Position numbers and translations under genes: made by a program. Below, one piece after another: positions 7,065-15,410 of a stretch of 19,447 nucleotides of DNA. The stretch comes from Candidatus Sulfopaludibacter sp. SbA3 (GTDB lineage Bacteria > Acidobacteriota > Terriglobia > Bryobacterales > Bryobacteraceae). The stretch spans positions 25,106 to 44,552 of the forward strand of contig OKRF01000057.1 of NCBI GenBank assembly GCA_900290315.1. Reading direction: 5' to 3'. The notes beneath the pieces were generated by a model. The model did no database searches. It had not been told where the DNA came from and was given only the letters and a program-made list of their open reading frames with translations. Within the stretch, counting starts at the first letter, position 1. Every line of letters begins with the position of its first letter.

Positions 7065-7520
7065 ATGAAAGTGGTAATCCAGCGGGTGACCGAGGCGTGT
7101 GTGTCTGTAGATGGAGGTACCTGCGGGGCTATACGTAACGGGTTGCTCGTCTTTGTTGGAGTTGCACGTGAGGATACGACGGAGGACGCAGATTACCTTC
7201 TGGACAAGCTTCTTGGGTTGAGGATCTTCCCGGATGAACAGGGAAAAATGAACCGGAATATCCAGGAAGCGGGCGGTGAGCTGCTGATTATCTCCCAGTT
7301 CACCCTGTATGGGGACTGCCGCAAGGGCCGTCGGCCTAGCTTTGACCGCGCCGCGCCTCCGGAGCAGGCTCTGACACTCTATAGTTACTTAATAGAGAGC
7401 GCCCGGCGAGGGCCGGTAAAAGTCGAAACAGGCGTTTTTCAGGCCTCGATGCAGGTCCACCTGGTAAACGATGGTCCTGTAACTATTTTGATCGATTCGG
7501 TGAGGAAAACGGGGGACTAA
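7065..7520 (+). CDS. dtd: D-aminoacyl-tRNA deacylase
   Basis: A 151-aa protein, the usual Dtd length. It hydrolyses D-aminoacyl-tRNA (and glycyl-tRNA-Ala) in the cytoplasm as translation proofreading. The start MKVVIQRVTEACVSVDG matches the family N-terminus and is preferred over an in-frame ATG at 7023, which would add 14 unrelated residues. The active-site motif SQFTLYGDCRKGRRPSF and the cross-subunit motif NDGPVTILID are both intact. No strong Shine-Dalgarno precedes 7065. The gene is divergent from the small basic protein gene and convergent with the amidohydrolase operon. Identification is secure. Confidence 0.95.
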   Translation: MKVVIQRVTEACVSVDGGTCGAIRNGLLVFVGVAREDTTEDADYLLDKLLGLRIFPDEQGKMNRNIQEAGGELLIISQFTLYGDCRKGRRPSFDRAAPPEQALTLYSYLIESARRGPVKVETGVFQASMQVHLVNDGPVTILIDSVRKTGD

Positions 7521-7523
7521 GCG

Positions 7524-7589
7524 GGTAGCGCCAGCGGTCTTGCCGCCGGCCGGCGCTCACTGACCAGCGACAAGATCGCGGGCGCTACC
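7524..7589. repeat. REP-like element with 9-bp inverted ends between convergent genes
   Basis: GGTAGCGCC (7524-7532) and GGCGCTACC (7581-7589) are perfect inverted ends enclosing a GC-rich core. The left 25 bases (7525-7549) match 16180-16204 at 23 of 25 positions, sharing GCGGTCTTGCCGCCGG. A repeated palindromic unit in two gaps of one window indicates a dispersed REP/REPIN-type family. It fills the gap between the dtd and amidohydrolase stop codons and may also end transcription from both sides. Confidence 0.75.
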
Positions 7590-7598
7590 AGCCCATAC

Positions 7599-8936
7599 TT
7601 AGTTGCGGTTCAAATACCGCTGGTTCAGGCGGGTCTGCTTGTTCTCCAGGGAGACTTCCTTCCCCTTGATATACAGGTGTTTGATCTGCGTTTGAATCTC
7701 CAGGATATCGCCATCGGTGACCACCAGGTCAGCCACTTTGCCCTTCTCCACGGAGCCTATTTGGTCGCTGACACCCCAGATTTGTGCGGGATTAATAGTC
7801 ACTGCTTTCAGGGCCTCTTCGTAAGGAAGACCGAAGGCCACTGCCGTGGCAGCCTGGTATGGGATATTCCGCACAAACTCGTTCGTGAAGGTGCCGAAAG
7901 CGATCTTTACACCGGCCTTATACGCCTCCCCCGGGAGGGTAAATGCTTCGTCATAGGCCGAATCTTCGGTCTCGGGGAGCGCCAGGACACGCCCGAAGAT
8001 CACCGGAACGTTCTCGGCCTTGAGGTCGGCCGCCGCCTTGCCGATCTCGCGCGGTTGCAGGATGACCAGCTTGATATTCTGCTTCTTAGCCCACTGCACG
8101 GCATTCTGAATGGTGGAAGCACGGGCGCCGGTCACGGCCACCGGCACTTTACCTTCGAGTACCGGTAACATCGCCTCAAACTTCAGGTCGGTCTTGAAGT
8201 CCGCCAGGTGCGCCGCCTTGGCCTTCTGATACCGCCGGGCATTGTCGAAGTAGTCATTCAGCTTGGCGATCGCATCATCATAGGCGCGCCGCGCATTAGC
8301 CGCGCCGCCGGCAACGCCTGTCTGGCCGAGCATCTCTAACATGCTATCGGGAATTTGTCCGCCGCCGCGGCCGCCACGGCCACCCAGTGAGGGGAAAGCC
8401 ACACTCATGGCCGCGCTCCGTTTGATCTCCATATCTTCCCAGGTCCAGCCATCGGTGTGAATCAAGGCAGCCTGTCCGGAAATCAACTGCTGGCTGCCTC
8501 CGCCAAACCGTCCGCCACCACCGCCACCGGAAGAAGGAAACGTCATGGCACTGGTAATGCCATTCACCCGCACCACGCCAAAATGTTCGCTGTCCGGATT
8601 TACCGCAACCAGCGCTTTCAACTGCGGCATAAACTCGCCCAGCTCGCCGGTATCTACCGTCTCCCGAACGGCGGGGACTTCTGAAAGTCCGAGTTCCGTC
8701 CCGGAATCGATCATTCCGGGATACACCCGCATGCCTTTGGCTTCTACAATGCGGACACCCTTAGCCGGCACGATTTTGGCCGCGATATCCACTATCTTTC
8801 CGTCCTGAATCAGAAGGGAAACTCCCTTCATTTCCTTTCCTGCAACCGGATATACATCCGCGTCGCGGATCAGGATGGTTTCGCCGGCGGCGAAGGCGGC
8901 CACCCCACAAGCTAGTAAGATCCCAAGAAGCTTCAT
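7599..8936 (-). CDS. Exported amidohydrolase-family protein lacking the HxH metal motif
   Basis: A 445-aa protein with a signal peptide (MKLLGILLACGVAAFAAG) and an imidazolonepropionase-like amidohydrolase fold. The N-terminal beta part is VYPVAGKEMKGVSLLIQDGKI. The C-terminal family signature is VTINPAQIWGVSDQIGSVEKGKVADLVV. At the point where active members read PG-x-I-D-x-H-x-H, this one reads PGMIDSGTELG, so both metal-binding His are lost (G79, E81). The late Asp found in the SxD motif is also replaced (IAFGTFTNEF). It is therefore probably not a metal-dependent hydrolase by itself. It has Gly-rich inserts (SGGGGGGRFGGGS and GGRGGRGGG). Its ATG overlaps the stop of the intact paralogue upstream by 4 bases, so the two are coupled and could form a complex. 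It is last in a three-gene operon. Confidence 0.88.
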   Translation of the reverse strand: MKLLGILLACGVAAFAAGETILIRDADVYPVAGKEMKGVSLLIQDGKIVDIAAKIVPAKGVRIVEAKGMRVYPGMIDSGTELGLSEVPAVRETVDTGELGEFMPQLKALVAVNPDSEHFGVVRVNGITSAMTFPSSGGGGGGRFGGGSQQLISGQAALIHTDGWTWEDMEIKRSAAMSVAFPSLGGRGGRGGGQIPDSMLEMLGQTGVAGGAANARRAYDDAIAKLNDYFDNARRYQKAKAAHLADFKTDLKFEAMLPVLEGKVPVAVTGARASTIQNAVQWAKKQNIKLVILQPREIGKAAADLKAENVPVIFGRVLALPETEDSAYDEAFTLPGEAYKAGVKIAFGTFTNEFVRNIPYQAATAVAFGLPYEEALKAVTINPAQIWGVSDQIGSVEKGKVADLVVTDGDILEIQTQIKHLYIKGKEVSLENKQTRLNQRYLNRN

Positions 8937-10291
8937 CCGATTCGTCCTCCGCGGCCCGTAGGCGTCCCCTGCCTCTGCGGCGTTGCCTGCTTTTCTTTAT
9001 CGAGCAGCTTTTGTTTCTCGGCGGCCTTGGCCGGACGGCTGCTCACTTCCTCGTCCCGGTCGAAGTATTTGTGACCGTCGATCAGGACCTTCTGCACCTT
9101 GGCAAAGTCGGAGAGCGGAAACTTATCGTAGATCACCAAGTCGGCGTCTTTCCCCACCTCGATGGAGCCAACGCGGTTGTCGATTCCGAGCTGTTTGGCC
9201 GGATTCAACGTCACCATGGCGAGCGCTTCAGTCTCGCTCATGCCGCCGTACTTCATAGCCTTGCCGGCTTCGCTGTTCAGGTGCCGCATCAGTTCGGCAT
9301 CGTCGCTATTCAGGCTCACCACCACGCCTTTCTTGGTCATCAGGGAGGCGTTAAATGGAATGGCGTCCACCGCCTCCATCTTGTAATCCCACCAATCGCT
9401 GAACGTGGAGGCGCCCGCTCCGTGGGCCGCAATCTCCTTGGCGACCTTGTAGCCCTCCAGTACGTGCTGGAGGGTGCGGATCTTGAATCCGTAATCGTCG
9501 GCAACGCGCATCAGCATCAGAATCTCGTCGGCGCGGTAGCAATGCGCGTGCACATAGCGCTTACCTTCCAGAACTTCCTTCAGGGCTTCCAGCTTGAGGT
9601 CCTTCCGCGGCGGAATGGGATGCTCGCCGCGCGCCACTTTGGCCTGGTATTCGTCCCATCCGGCTTTGTATATCTTGGCTTCATTGAATGCCTCGCGGAT
9701 GGTATCTTCCACTCCCATGCGGGTGGCCGGATAGCGAGCCTGCACGGTCTGCCCGGCGGCGCCGCGGCCGCCCTGCGGATTGCCGGCACGCTTAGGGTTC
9801 TCGCCCAGCGCGAACTTAATGCCGGGCATCGCGCCTTCGAAGATCAAAGACTGCGCATCCTTACCCCAGCGCATCTTCAATACGATGGTCTTGCCGCCGA
9901 TCGAATTGGCCGAGCCATGCAGGATGTTGGCCGTAGTCACGCCGCCCGCCAGCGCGCGATAAATGGAGATGTCTTCCGGATTGATAATGTCCTTGATATC
10001 GACCATGGACGATACCGAGACGCTGCCTTCATTGATTCCACCATCGCCGGCGATGTGCGAATGGCAATCGATGATACCGGGAATGAGGTACTGGTTCGTG
10101 GCGTCGATGATAGTGGCTCCCTGCGGCACCATCACCTTTTCTCCCACCTCGGCGATCTTGCCATCTTTGATGACCACCGAACCTTTGAAAGTCCCTTTGG
10201 CCACCGTCATGACGGTGGCGTTCTGAATCACCGTCGTTTGCGCCCCCAGGGGCGCGAGCGCCACCAGCGCGGCGAGTATCAGCTTTTTCAT
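8933..10291 (-). CDS. Exported metal-dependent amidohydrolase (intact member of the trio)
   Basis: A 452-aa protein with a signal peptide (MKKLILAALVALAPLGAQ). It keeps the amidohydrolase metal ligands: HxH in PGIIDCHSHIAGDG (H77, H79), later His in RYVHAHCYRADEI, and the metal Asp in VVSLNSDDAELM. The stretch MPGIKFALGENPKR supplies the conserved Lys region of this subgroup. C-terminal VTLNPAKQLGIDNRVGSIEVGKDADLVIYD is the family signature. It is likely a periplasmic hydrolase of cyclic amides or dipeptides; the substrate cannot be inferred. It is the middle gene of an operon in which both neighbours are paralogues with degraded metal sites, with 4-base ATGA overlaps on each side. It has an RGG-like insert (PQGGRGAAGQ) and a C-terminal PTGRGGRIG. 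Confidence 0.93.
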   Translation of the reverse strand: MKKLILAALVALAPLGAQTTVIQNATVMTVAKGTFKGSVVIKDGKIAEVGEKVMVPQGATIIDATNQYLIPGIIDCHSHIAGDGGINEGSVSVSSMVDIKDIINPEDISIYRALAGGVTTANILHGSANSIGGKTIVLKMRWGKDAQSLIFEGAMPGIKFALGENPKRAGNPQGGRGAAGQTVQARYPATRMGVEDTIREAFNEAKIYKAGWDEYQAKVARGEHPIPPRKDLKLEALKEVLEGKRYVHAHCYRADEILMLMRVADDYGFKIRTLQHVLEGYKVAKEIAAHGAGASTFSDWWDYKMEAVDAIPFNASLMTKKGVVVSLNSDDAELMRHLNSEAGKAMKYGGMSETEALAMVTLNPAKQLGIDNRVGSIEVGKDADLVIYDKFPLSDFAKVQKVLIDGHKYFDRDEEVSSRPAKAAEKQKLLDKEKQATPQRQGTPTGRGGRIG

Positions 10292-11676
10292 CGATTCCCT
10301 CCCGGATCATCCGTGACCATCCCGCGGCCGCCCGTAGGAGTGGTGTCCGCCGGCTTGTACTGTTTGCCGTCGACAAAGATCATTTCCACCCTGGTGCGGT
10401 CGTCGAAGATATCCCCGCGCGTCACTACCAGGTTTCCGATTTTTCCTTTTTCAATGCTGCCCAAGCGATTGTCGATGCCATATATCTCGGCGGGCGAGAG
10501 GGTCATAGCGCGGATCGCGTCTTCCCGGGAAAGCCCGGCATCAATGGCCTTTTTGACCGCGCGCTGCAAGTCGCGCGCTGCGTCGATCCCATCCGAGTAC
10601 AGGGCGAACTTCACACCCGCCTTCTTGAGCACCGACGGGACCGACGGAGCCTTGTCGATATCCTCCAGCGTGCGCATGTTGGGCTCATTGTCCGGATCGG
10701 CGCCCGCAGGCAGAGTCGGCCAGCGAAGGCTGATCAGCACAGGCGTGTTGTATTTCTTGAACAGATCGGCTGCACCATCGCGGTAAGCCTCGCGGCCTCC
10801 GTAGAGAATCGTCGGTTGCTTCAACTCCGCGGCGAAGCGCAGCATGCGGTCCACTTCCACCAGGCGGTTCGCCGGCAGTAAGATGCGCGGCGAGGCCAGG
10901 ATTCCCTCCAGCGCGCGGTCGTACTCCGGCCGTTCCATGCCGCGGGGATCCTTGGCGTACGCGTCCTTGACCAGTTTGTAGTGTTCGGCATCCAGGTAGA
11001 CCTGGCGAATGTAAGCGATTACTCCCATGAGGGAGGAGGGAAAGCCTCCGCCACCTCCGCCGCCGCGCCCCCCGCCCAGCGCGATGTATTGCCCCATCGG
11101 GGAGGCCACCACCATTTCGCCGGACTTTTCGGCGGCCATCAGGTCGATCGCGCTGCCCTGTCCGCCGAAGATGCCTCGCGTGGGGAAGGTCACGGTGGTG
11201 GTGATGCCGCCGCTGCGCACGGTTTCGATACGCCTGTCAGTGGGTGAAATCTCGTCGGCAGCGATAGTCCAACTGGTGGTCTGCGGGCGATCTTCTGGTC
11301 CCATGGAACGGGTTGCCGGCGCTGCTGTGGCCGTTACTGTCGGGGCCGCTAGAGTGGTGGTCTGGCCGCGTCCGCCGCCGCGTCCACCCGTAGCCGCCGC
11401 TGCCGGCGCAGCTCCCGGCATTCCCACCGTGCTCAAAGCGTCGATGAGGCCGGGGTAGACTGTCAGCCCTTCGCCTTCGATCACCCAGGCGTCGGCCGGC
11501 ACCTGCACACTCTCGCCGACGTCGGTAATGAGGCCTTTGTGGATCACCACTGTGCCCTTGTTGATGACCGGGCCGCTTACCGGCACGATCTTCGCGTTGT
11601 GGATTGCCACAGTGACTGGGCCGTCAGCCATGGCATAGGCACAGAGTAGAAGCAAAGCTGTTACGAGTTTTTTCAT
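10288..11676 (-). CDS. Exported amidohydrolase-family protein with degenerate metal site, first gene of operon
   Basis: A 462-aa protein with a signal peptide (MKKLVTALLLLCAYAMA) and an amidohydrolase fold. The HxH site is replaced: YPGLIDALSTVGM has L81 and T83 where the His should be. The later Asp is retained in KFALYSDGIDAA, and the end MTLSPAEIYGIDNRLGSIEKGKIGNLVV is typical. It carries long Gly/Arg-rich inserts (TGGRGGGRGQ and GGGRGGGGGGGFP). Catalysis is doubtful; a structural or regulatory partner role for the intact middle paralogue is an inference. No Shine-Dalgarno precedes the ATG. A TATAAT box at 11693-11698 (minus) lies 16 bases upstream inside a palindrome. Its stop overlaps the next start by 4 bases. 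Confidence 0.88.
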   Translation of the reverse strand: MKKLVTALLLLCAYAMADGPVTVAIHNAKIVPVSGPVINKGTVVIHKGLITDVGESVQVPADAWVIEGEGLTVYPGLIDALSTVGMPGAAPAAAATGGRGGGRGQTTTLAAPTVTATAAPATRSMGPEDRPQTTSWTIAADEISPTDRRIETVRSGGITTTVTFPTRGIFGGQGSAIDLMAAEKSGEMVVASPMGQYIALGGGRGGGGGGGFPSSLMGVIAYIRQVYLDAEHYKLVKDAYAKDPRGMERPEYDRALEGILASPRILLPANRLVEVDRMLRFAAELKQPTILYGGREAYRDGAADLFKKYNTPVLISLRWPTLPAGADPDNEPNMRTLEDIDKAPSVPSVLKKAGVKFALYSDGIDAARDLQRAVKKAIDAGLSREDAIRAMTLSPAEIYGIDNRLGSIEKGKIGNLVVTRGDIFDDRTRVEMIFVDGKQYKPADTTPTGGRGMVTDDPGGNR

Positions 11677-11688
11677 AGGGTTATTGAT

Positions 11689-11703
11689 GCGTATTATATA
11701 CGC
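11689..11703. promoter_or_regulatory. Promoter -10 embedded in a palindrome upstream of the amidohydrolase operon
   Basis: GCGTAT-TAT-ATACGC is a perfect 6-bp-arm palindrome. Read on the minus strand it contains a consensus TATAAT (11693-11698). Expected transcription start is about 10 bases before the ATG, so the leader is very short. A symmetric site covering the -10 box would suit a repressor. A TTGACG lies too close (7 bases) to serve as its -35. Confidence 0.5.
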
Positions 11704-11766
11704 TCCGTCAAATGTCAGGTTATTCGAACGGGGAACTGGTTAATGGCGCACGCCGGTGGGCGCAGG

Positions 11767-14259
11767 TTACTTCTTTTCCAGGCGTTCGATCCGCGCCTTC
11801 AGGTCCGCGTTCTCTTTTTCCACTTGCGCCAGACGGTTGCGCAGGGCCGTGAGGTCTTCGCTGGGAGCGCCGGCGGGGCGGCGGATGGCATCGGCTGCAC
11901 TCTGCGCCGCGCGCGCGATGCTTGGCAGTGCGTCGGAAGCGGCGATGCGGTCGAGCGCCGGCAGGGCTGCGGTATCACGCCGCATGCGCAGCACCTGTAT
12001 GGCCGCCTGCCGGTCGCCCGCGGCGCCGCCTTCGTTCAAAGCTTCGATGAGGCGATCGGTCACCGCGTGATTGCCCTTGCCGGCCGAGGTGAGGCCGCGC
12101 AACGCGGTTTGACCGACGCGATCGTCGCTATCGCGGCTCAGTTCCAGCAGAAGGCTGGCCGCGCTCTCGTCTTCCAAACTCGCGAGCCCCGCCGCCGCAG
12201 CAAAGCGCATCTCGCCGTGTGGGGCGTCCATGGTCAGGAACGGCTTGAGCAGGTCCAGGCCGTGCTCGGGTTTCAGGCGGGCGGCACTCAGCAGGGCCGT
12301 GCGGCGCACGCTGAAGCTCGAGTCCGTCCGCGCCACCTCCATCAGCCTGTCGATGAGGCCGGTGCTCCTGGTCAGGTTGCCCAAAGCGCCGGCCGCACTG
12401 GCACGCACTTCGGAATTCTGATCGGCCAGCATTTTCAGAAGTGGTGCCTCGGCAGCATCGCTCTTGGTCCGCCCCAGCGCCTGGGCGGCCTCGATGCGCA
12501 CGCCGTAAAACGTGTCGCCGGCGGCGGCCCTCGCCAGCGCGGCGATTGCCGCGGAACTGCCAGACGATCCCAATTGGTACGCCGCTTCCTCACGATTCAG
12601 TGAGCGCGAGGCGTGCTCCAGTTGCCAGATCCACTCCGCCCCAGTCTTGTGGTAAGTCACCGACTTCAGCAGGATGTCGCGCGGATCGAACAGCACCGTG
12701 ACGGGCCGCTCATTCAGGGAGAGATAGAACTCCTGCGGCTCGCCGTTCACCTGTAGGTGGAATGTCTGCTCCATGCGGTCGCCCACCGCCTCCACCTCCA
12801 CCGGAAGCTGGAACGGCGAGGGCTTGCCATCCACCTTCTGATTCTGCTTCACGGAGACGTGCAGCAGATGGTCCGCCGCGTCGTAGTCCCACGAGACTTC
12901 GAATTCCGGATAGCCCGGCCGATAGACATACTGATCGAAGAGCCACTCCACATCCTGCCCGGTCGCTTCGGCCACAGCTTCCACGAAGTCGTTGGTGGTG
13001 GCTGTCTGATAACTGAACTTCTTGGTGTAATGCTGAATCGCCTTCCAGAAGCGGGCGTCGCCCAATTGGCCGCGCAGCATGTGGAGCGTCCAGCCGCCCT
13101 TGTTATAGATCAGGCCGTACGCGCCATTCGCTTCGGAATTGGTCTTGGGGACCACCGAACCGGGATTCGCGAATCCCGAAGTCATGCCGCGCGCCGCCTG
13201 CAGTTCCTTCCAGTCAAAGACATCGCGGCCGTACGCATGTTCTTCCCATAGTGCTTCGAAATAGGTGGCGAAGCCCTCGTTGAGCCACGTGTGCCGCCAG
13301 TCGGCGCAAGTTACCAGGTCGCCGAACCATTGATGCGCCATCTCGTGGGCGATCAAGCTATCGGTGCCGGCCTTGCGGTCTTCGAAATCGCGGGCCTCCA
13401 GAATGGAAGCGGCGCCTTCGGTGGTAGCACTGGTATTCTCCATGCCACCGCCGAACGTATCCACCATGGCCTGGGAGTATTTCGCCCAGGGATACGGCGC
13501 GATGTTGTCGCTGAAGAACTGCAGCATGTCCACCGTGCGGCCGAATGTCCGCGGGATGTCCGCGCCCCTGCCGCGCGGGACGTAGTATTCCACCGGCACG
13601 GTCCACTTGTCCTGCCCCTTATCGAATTCGCCGGCCACCAGCGAAATCAAGTAGGTGGACATGGGCTTATCCTGCACCCAGTGGAAGGTGTTCCCGCTGA
13701 CGCCTTCGAGTTTGCCGTTGGAGAGCACCTGCCAACCCGGCGGCACGGTCACCAGCATTTCCGTGGTGGTCTTATCGTTGGGAAAGTCGTAGCCCGGGAA
13801 CCAGTAGCGGTTGTTGCCGCCGGCGGTATCGCCATTGGCCCAGATCTGCCGCGGCCGATCGGGGTGGAACTTATCGGGAAACACGAAGAACAGCCCGCGT
13901 TTCGGCTGCGCGTTGTAGTGGATTACGAAATCGATCGGTGCGCCTGCCGGGTATTGCCGGTCCAGCGTCACGGTGAGCTTGTCATCCGCCGTCTGGAAGG
14001 CCAGCTTGCGGCCTCCCACCGTGACGCTTTCGATATTCAACGCGGCGCTATCCAGGGTCAGTTCGCGCAGGTCGCCAGCCAGAGGCTCCAACCGCAACGT
14101 GGCTGTGCCCAGGATTTTCCGCGCCGGAAGGTCGAACGAGAGTTCCAGCTTGAGATTTTGCAGGTCGAATTCCCGGCTGCGCGCGTAGGTCGGCTTTTCG
14201 TTATAGGGCGCCTGCGCAAACACCGGCGCGGCGAGAGCGAGAACGAGAGCGAGTTTCAT
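11767..14259 (-). CDS. Exported M1-family zinc aminopeptidase with HEAT repeats and C-terminal coiled coil
   Basis: An 830-aa protein starting at MKLALVLALAAPVFAQ, a signal peptide; the ATG overlaps the upstream stop by one base (TAATG), and longer in-frame sequence is shadow of the neighbour. M1 aminopeptidases remove N-terminal residues from peptides. The GAMEN-type motif is GGMEN (271-275). The zinc site is HEMAHQWFGDLVT with H305, H309 and distal E328 (WLNEGFATYFE). The catalytic Tyr is probably in YNKGGWTLHML. From ~560 to 790 the protein is built of HEAT-type helical repeats (AIAALARAAAGDTFYGVRIE, NSEVRASAAGALGNL, and so on) in place of the usual ERAP1-like C-terminal domain. The last ~35 residues form a heptad coiled coil (LRNRLAQVEKENADLKARIE). 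It is the distal gene of the SGNH-GH172-M1 operon. Confidence 0.94.
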   Translation of the reverse strand: MKLALVLALAAPVFAQAPYNEKPTYARSREFDLQNLKLELSFDLPARKILGTATLRLEPLAGDLRELTLDSAALNIESVTVGGRKLAFQTADDKLTVTLDRQYPAGAPIDFVIHYNAQPKRGLFFVFPDKFHPDRPRQIWANGDTAGGNNRYWFPGYDFPNDKTTTEMLVTVPPGWQVLSNGKLEGVSGNTFHWVQDKPMSTYLISLVAGEFDKGQDKWTVPVEYYVPRGRGADIPRTFGRTVDMLQFFSDNIAPYPWAKYSQAMVDTFGGGMENTSATTEGAASILEARDFEDRKAGTDSLIAHEMAHQWFGDLVTCADWRHTWLNEGFATYFEALWEEHAYGRDVFDWKELQAARGMTSGFANPGSVVPKTNSEANGAYGLIYNKGGWTLHMLRGQLGDARFWKAIQHYTKKFSYQTATTNDFVEAVAEATGQDVEWLFDQYVYRPGYPEFEVSWDYDAADHLLHVSVKQNQKVDGKPSPFQLPVEVEAVGDRMEQTFHLQVNGEPQEFYLSLNERPVTVLFDPRDILLKSVTYHKTGAEWIWQLEHASRSLNREEAAYQLGSSGSSAAIAALARAAAGDTFYGVRIEAAQALGRTKSDAAEAPLLKMLADQNSEVRASAAGALGNLTRSTGLIDRLMEVARTDSSFSVRRTALLSAARLKPEHGLDLLKPFLTMDAPHGEMRFAAAAGLASLEDESAASLLLELSRDSDDRVGQTALRGLTSAGKGNHAVTDRLIEALNEGGAAGDRQAAIQVLRMRRDTAALPALDRIAASDALPSIARAAQSAADAIRRPAGAPSEDLTALRNRLAQVEKENADLKARIERLEKK

Positions 14260-15408
14260 TATGCCGTTTTTACCACGGGAAGCCGCGCTGCCACCGGGGG
14301 CAACTCCGGAAAGTCCGTGTAGGGCGTCGACTGATACCAGTAGCCCACCGAGAAGAAATTGTCTCCGCGATCGTTTGCGTGCCCATGCTCCATAGTGTGT
14401 TTCATGTAGCGCTGGAAGGTGACCGGGTTGTCGCCGTGCCAGCGGTAGCAACAGTAGCGGCCGCCGGTCCGTTCCGCATTGACGATGAGCGGAGCGCCGT
14501 ACATGGCGTGCGAAAACGGTTGCGCGCCATCGCGCCCACCGAAATCCCAACTTCCCAGAAAGTAGTCTTCCGACCCGGTGCCGTTGATGATGGGCTTGTT
14601 TTCATCGTCGACGAAAATCATGTCGTCGCCTTCGCCCCACCAGCCGTTGGCGTTTTGCAGCACGCCCAGCGTAACTCCCATGAGGTGGCCGCGCCCGCGC
14701 GTTTCCGCGTAGACATAGTTCTTACGGCCGTCCAGATTGATCTTGGGTCCGTCGCTGGTCACCGGCACGCACGGAGCGGCCTGGCGATACTGCGCATGGA
14801 AGTAGAGCACGTCGTCCGGCAGGCGCAGCACCGTCATGTAGTCGATATTGGAGTAGAAGGAATTGACGTCGCGCTTGCCCTCATTGGTCACGGTGAAGCG
14901 CGCCGAACCCTTGTAGGGCATGGCGAAATAACAGTTGAGCGACTTACCGGGCGAGCAGGCCAGGTACCTCGATTCGTAAATGAAATACGAATTCAGGTTG
15001 AGCCCGAAGAAGTCGCCGATGGGCGCTTCCACACTCGGCTTGGCGTTGCCGTCCCAGTATCCGCGCAGCACCAGTTCCTTTAAATGGTCGCCGCTCTGTG
15101 CCGCGATGGTGAACCAGATGTGACTGATGACGCCGGGGCCGTCGGCCTGGAACACGTCCCTGGTAGCACCCGCGGCCACGCGCCAGGCATCCGCGTTACC
15201 GCCCGTCCTGTCGTAGCTGGATTGCTTCAGCGATTGGTAATTCTGCGCGCGGGTAATTCTGCGCGCGGGCGTAGGCGGGGAGCGCCAGTTCCGAAGCGCC
15301 TCCGCTGCCGCTCTGGGCCTGCGCCGCGGCGGGCGCTACGGCCGCGGCGCCGCCGAAAGTCAGCAGCCGCTGTAAGAAACTCCGCCGTTCATTCTCCTGA
15401 TGGTTCAT
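14259..15408 (-). pseudogene. Tat-exported GH172 / DUF2961 glycoside hydrolase-family protein, frameshifted
   Basis: Two frames make one gene. 15196-15408 encodes a Tat signal (ERRSFLQRLLTFGGAAAVAP) and the mature start (LALPAYARAQNY), then runs out of frame to a stop. The other frame, to 14259, continues with QSLKQSSYDRTGGNADAWR and the DUF2961 body. A 16-bp tandem duplication at 15236-15267 causes the shift; deleting one copy gives a continuous protein of ~377 aa. Family marks are GTGSEDYFLGSWDFGGRDG, GYWDGNAKPSVEAPIGDFFG and a late H-region RWHDNPV-like segment (YRWHGDNPVTFQ). Characterised DUF2961 members form GH172, acting on D-arabinofuranosides and fructofuranosides; the substrate here is unknown. 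The start codon follows GGGGAG, 2 bases after the SGNH stop. Confidence 0.9.
15236..15267 (-). repeat. 16-bp perfect tandem duplication frameshifting the GH172/DUF2961 gene
   Basis: GGTAATTCTGCGCGCG occurs at 15236-15251 and again at 15252-15267. The extra 16 bases change the frame and lead to a stop at 15196-15198. Removing one copy fuses Tat signal and catalytic domain into one frame, which shows that the ancestral gene had a single copy. Confidence 0.97.
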
Positions 15409-15410
15409 GA

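Noticed and set aside
9011..10786. 591-aa plus-strand open frame
   Set aside because: Lies opposite two amidohydrolases with signal peptides and family motifs; composition is typical of an antisense frame.
11743..14322. Several plus-strand frames (286, 164 and 343 aa) opposite the M1 aminopeptidase
   Set aside because: Shadows of the peptidase, whose zinc site, GMEN motif and HEAT repeats are unambiguous.
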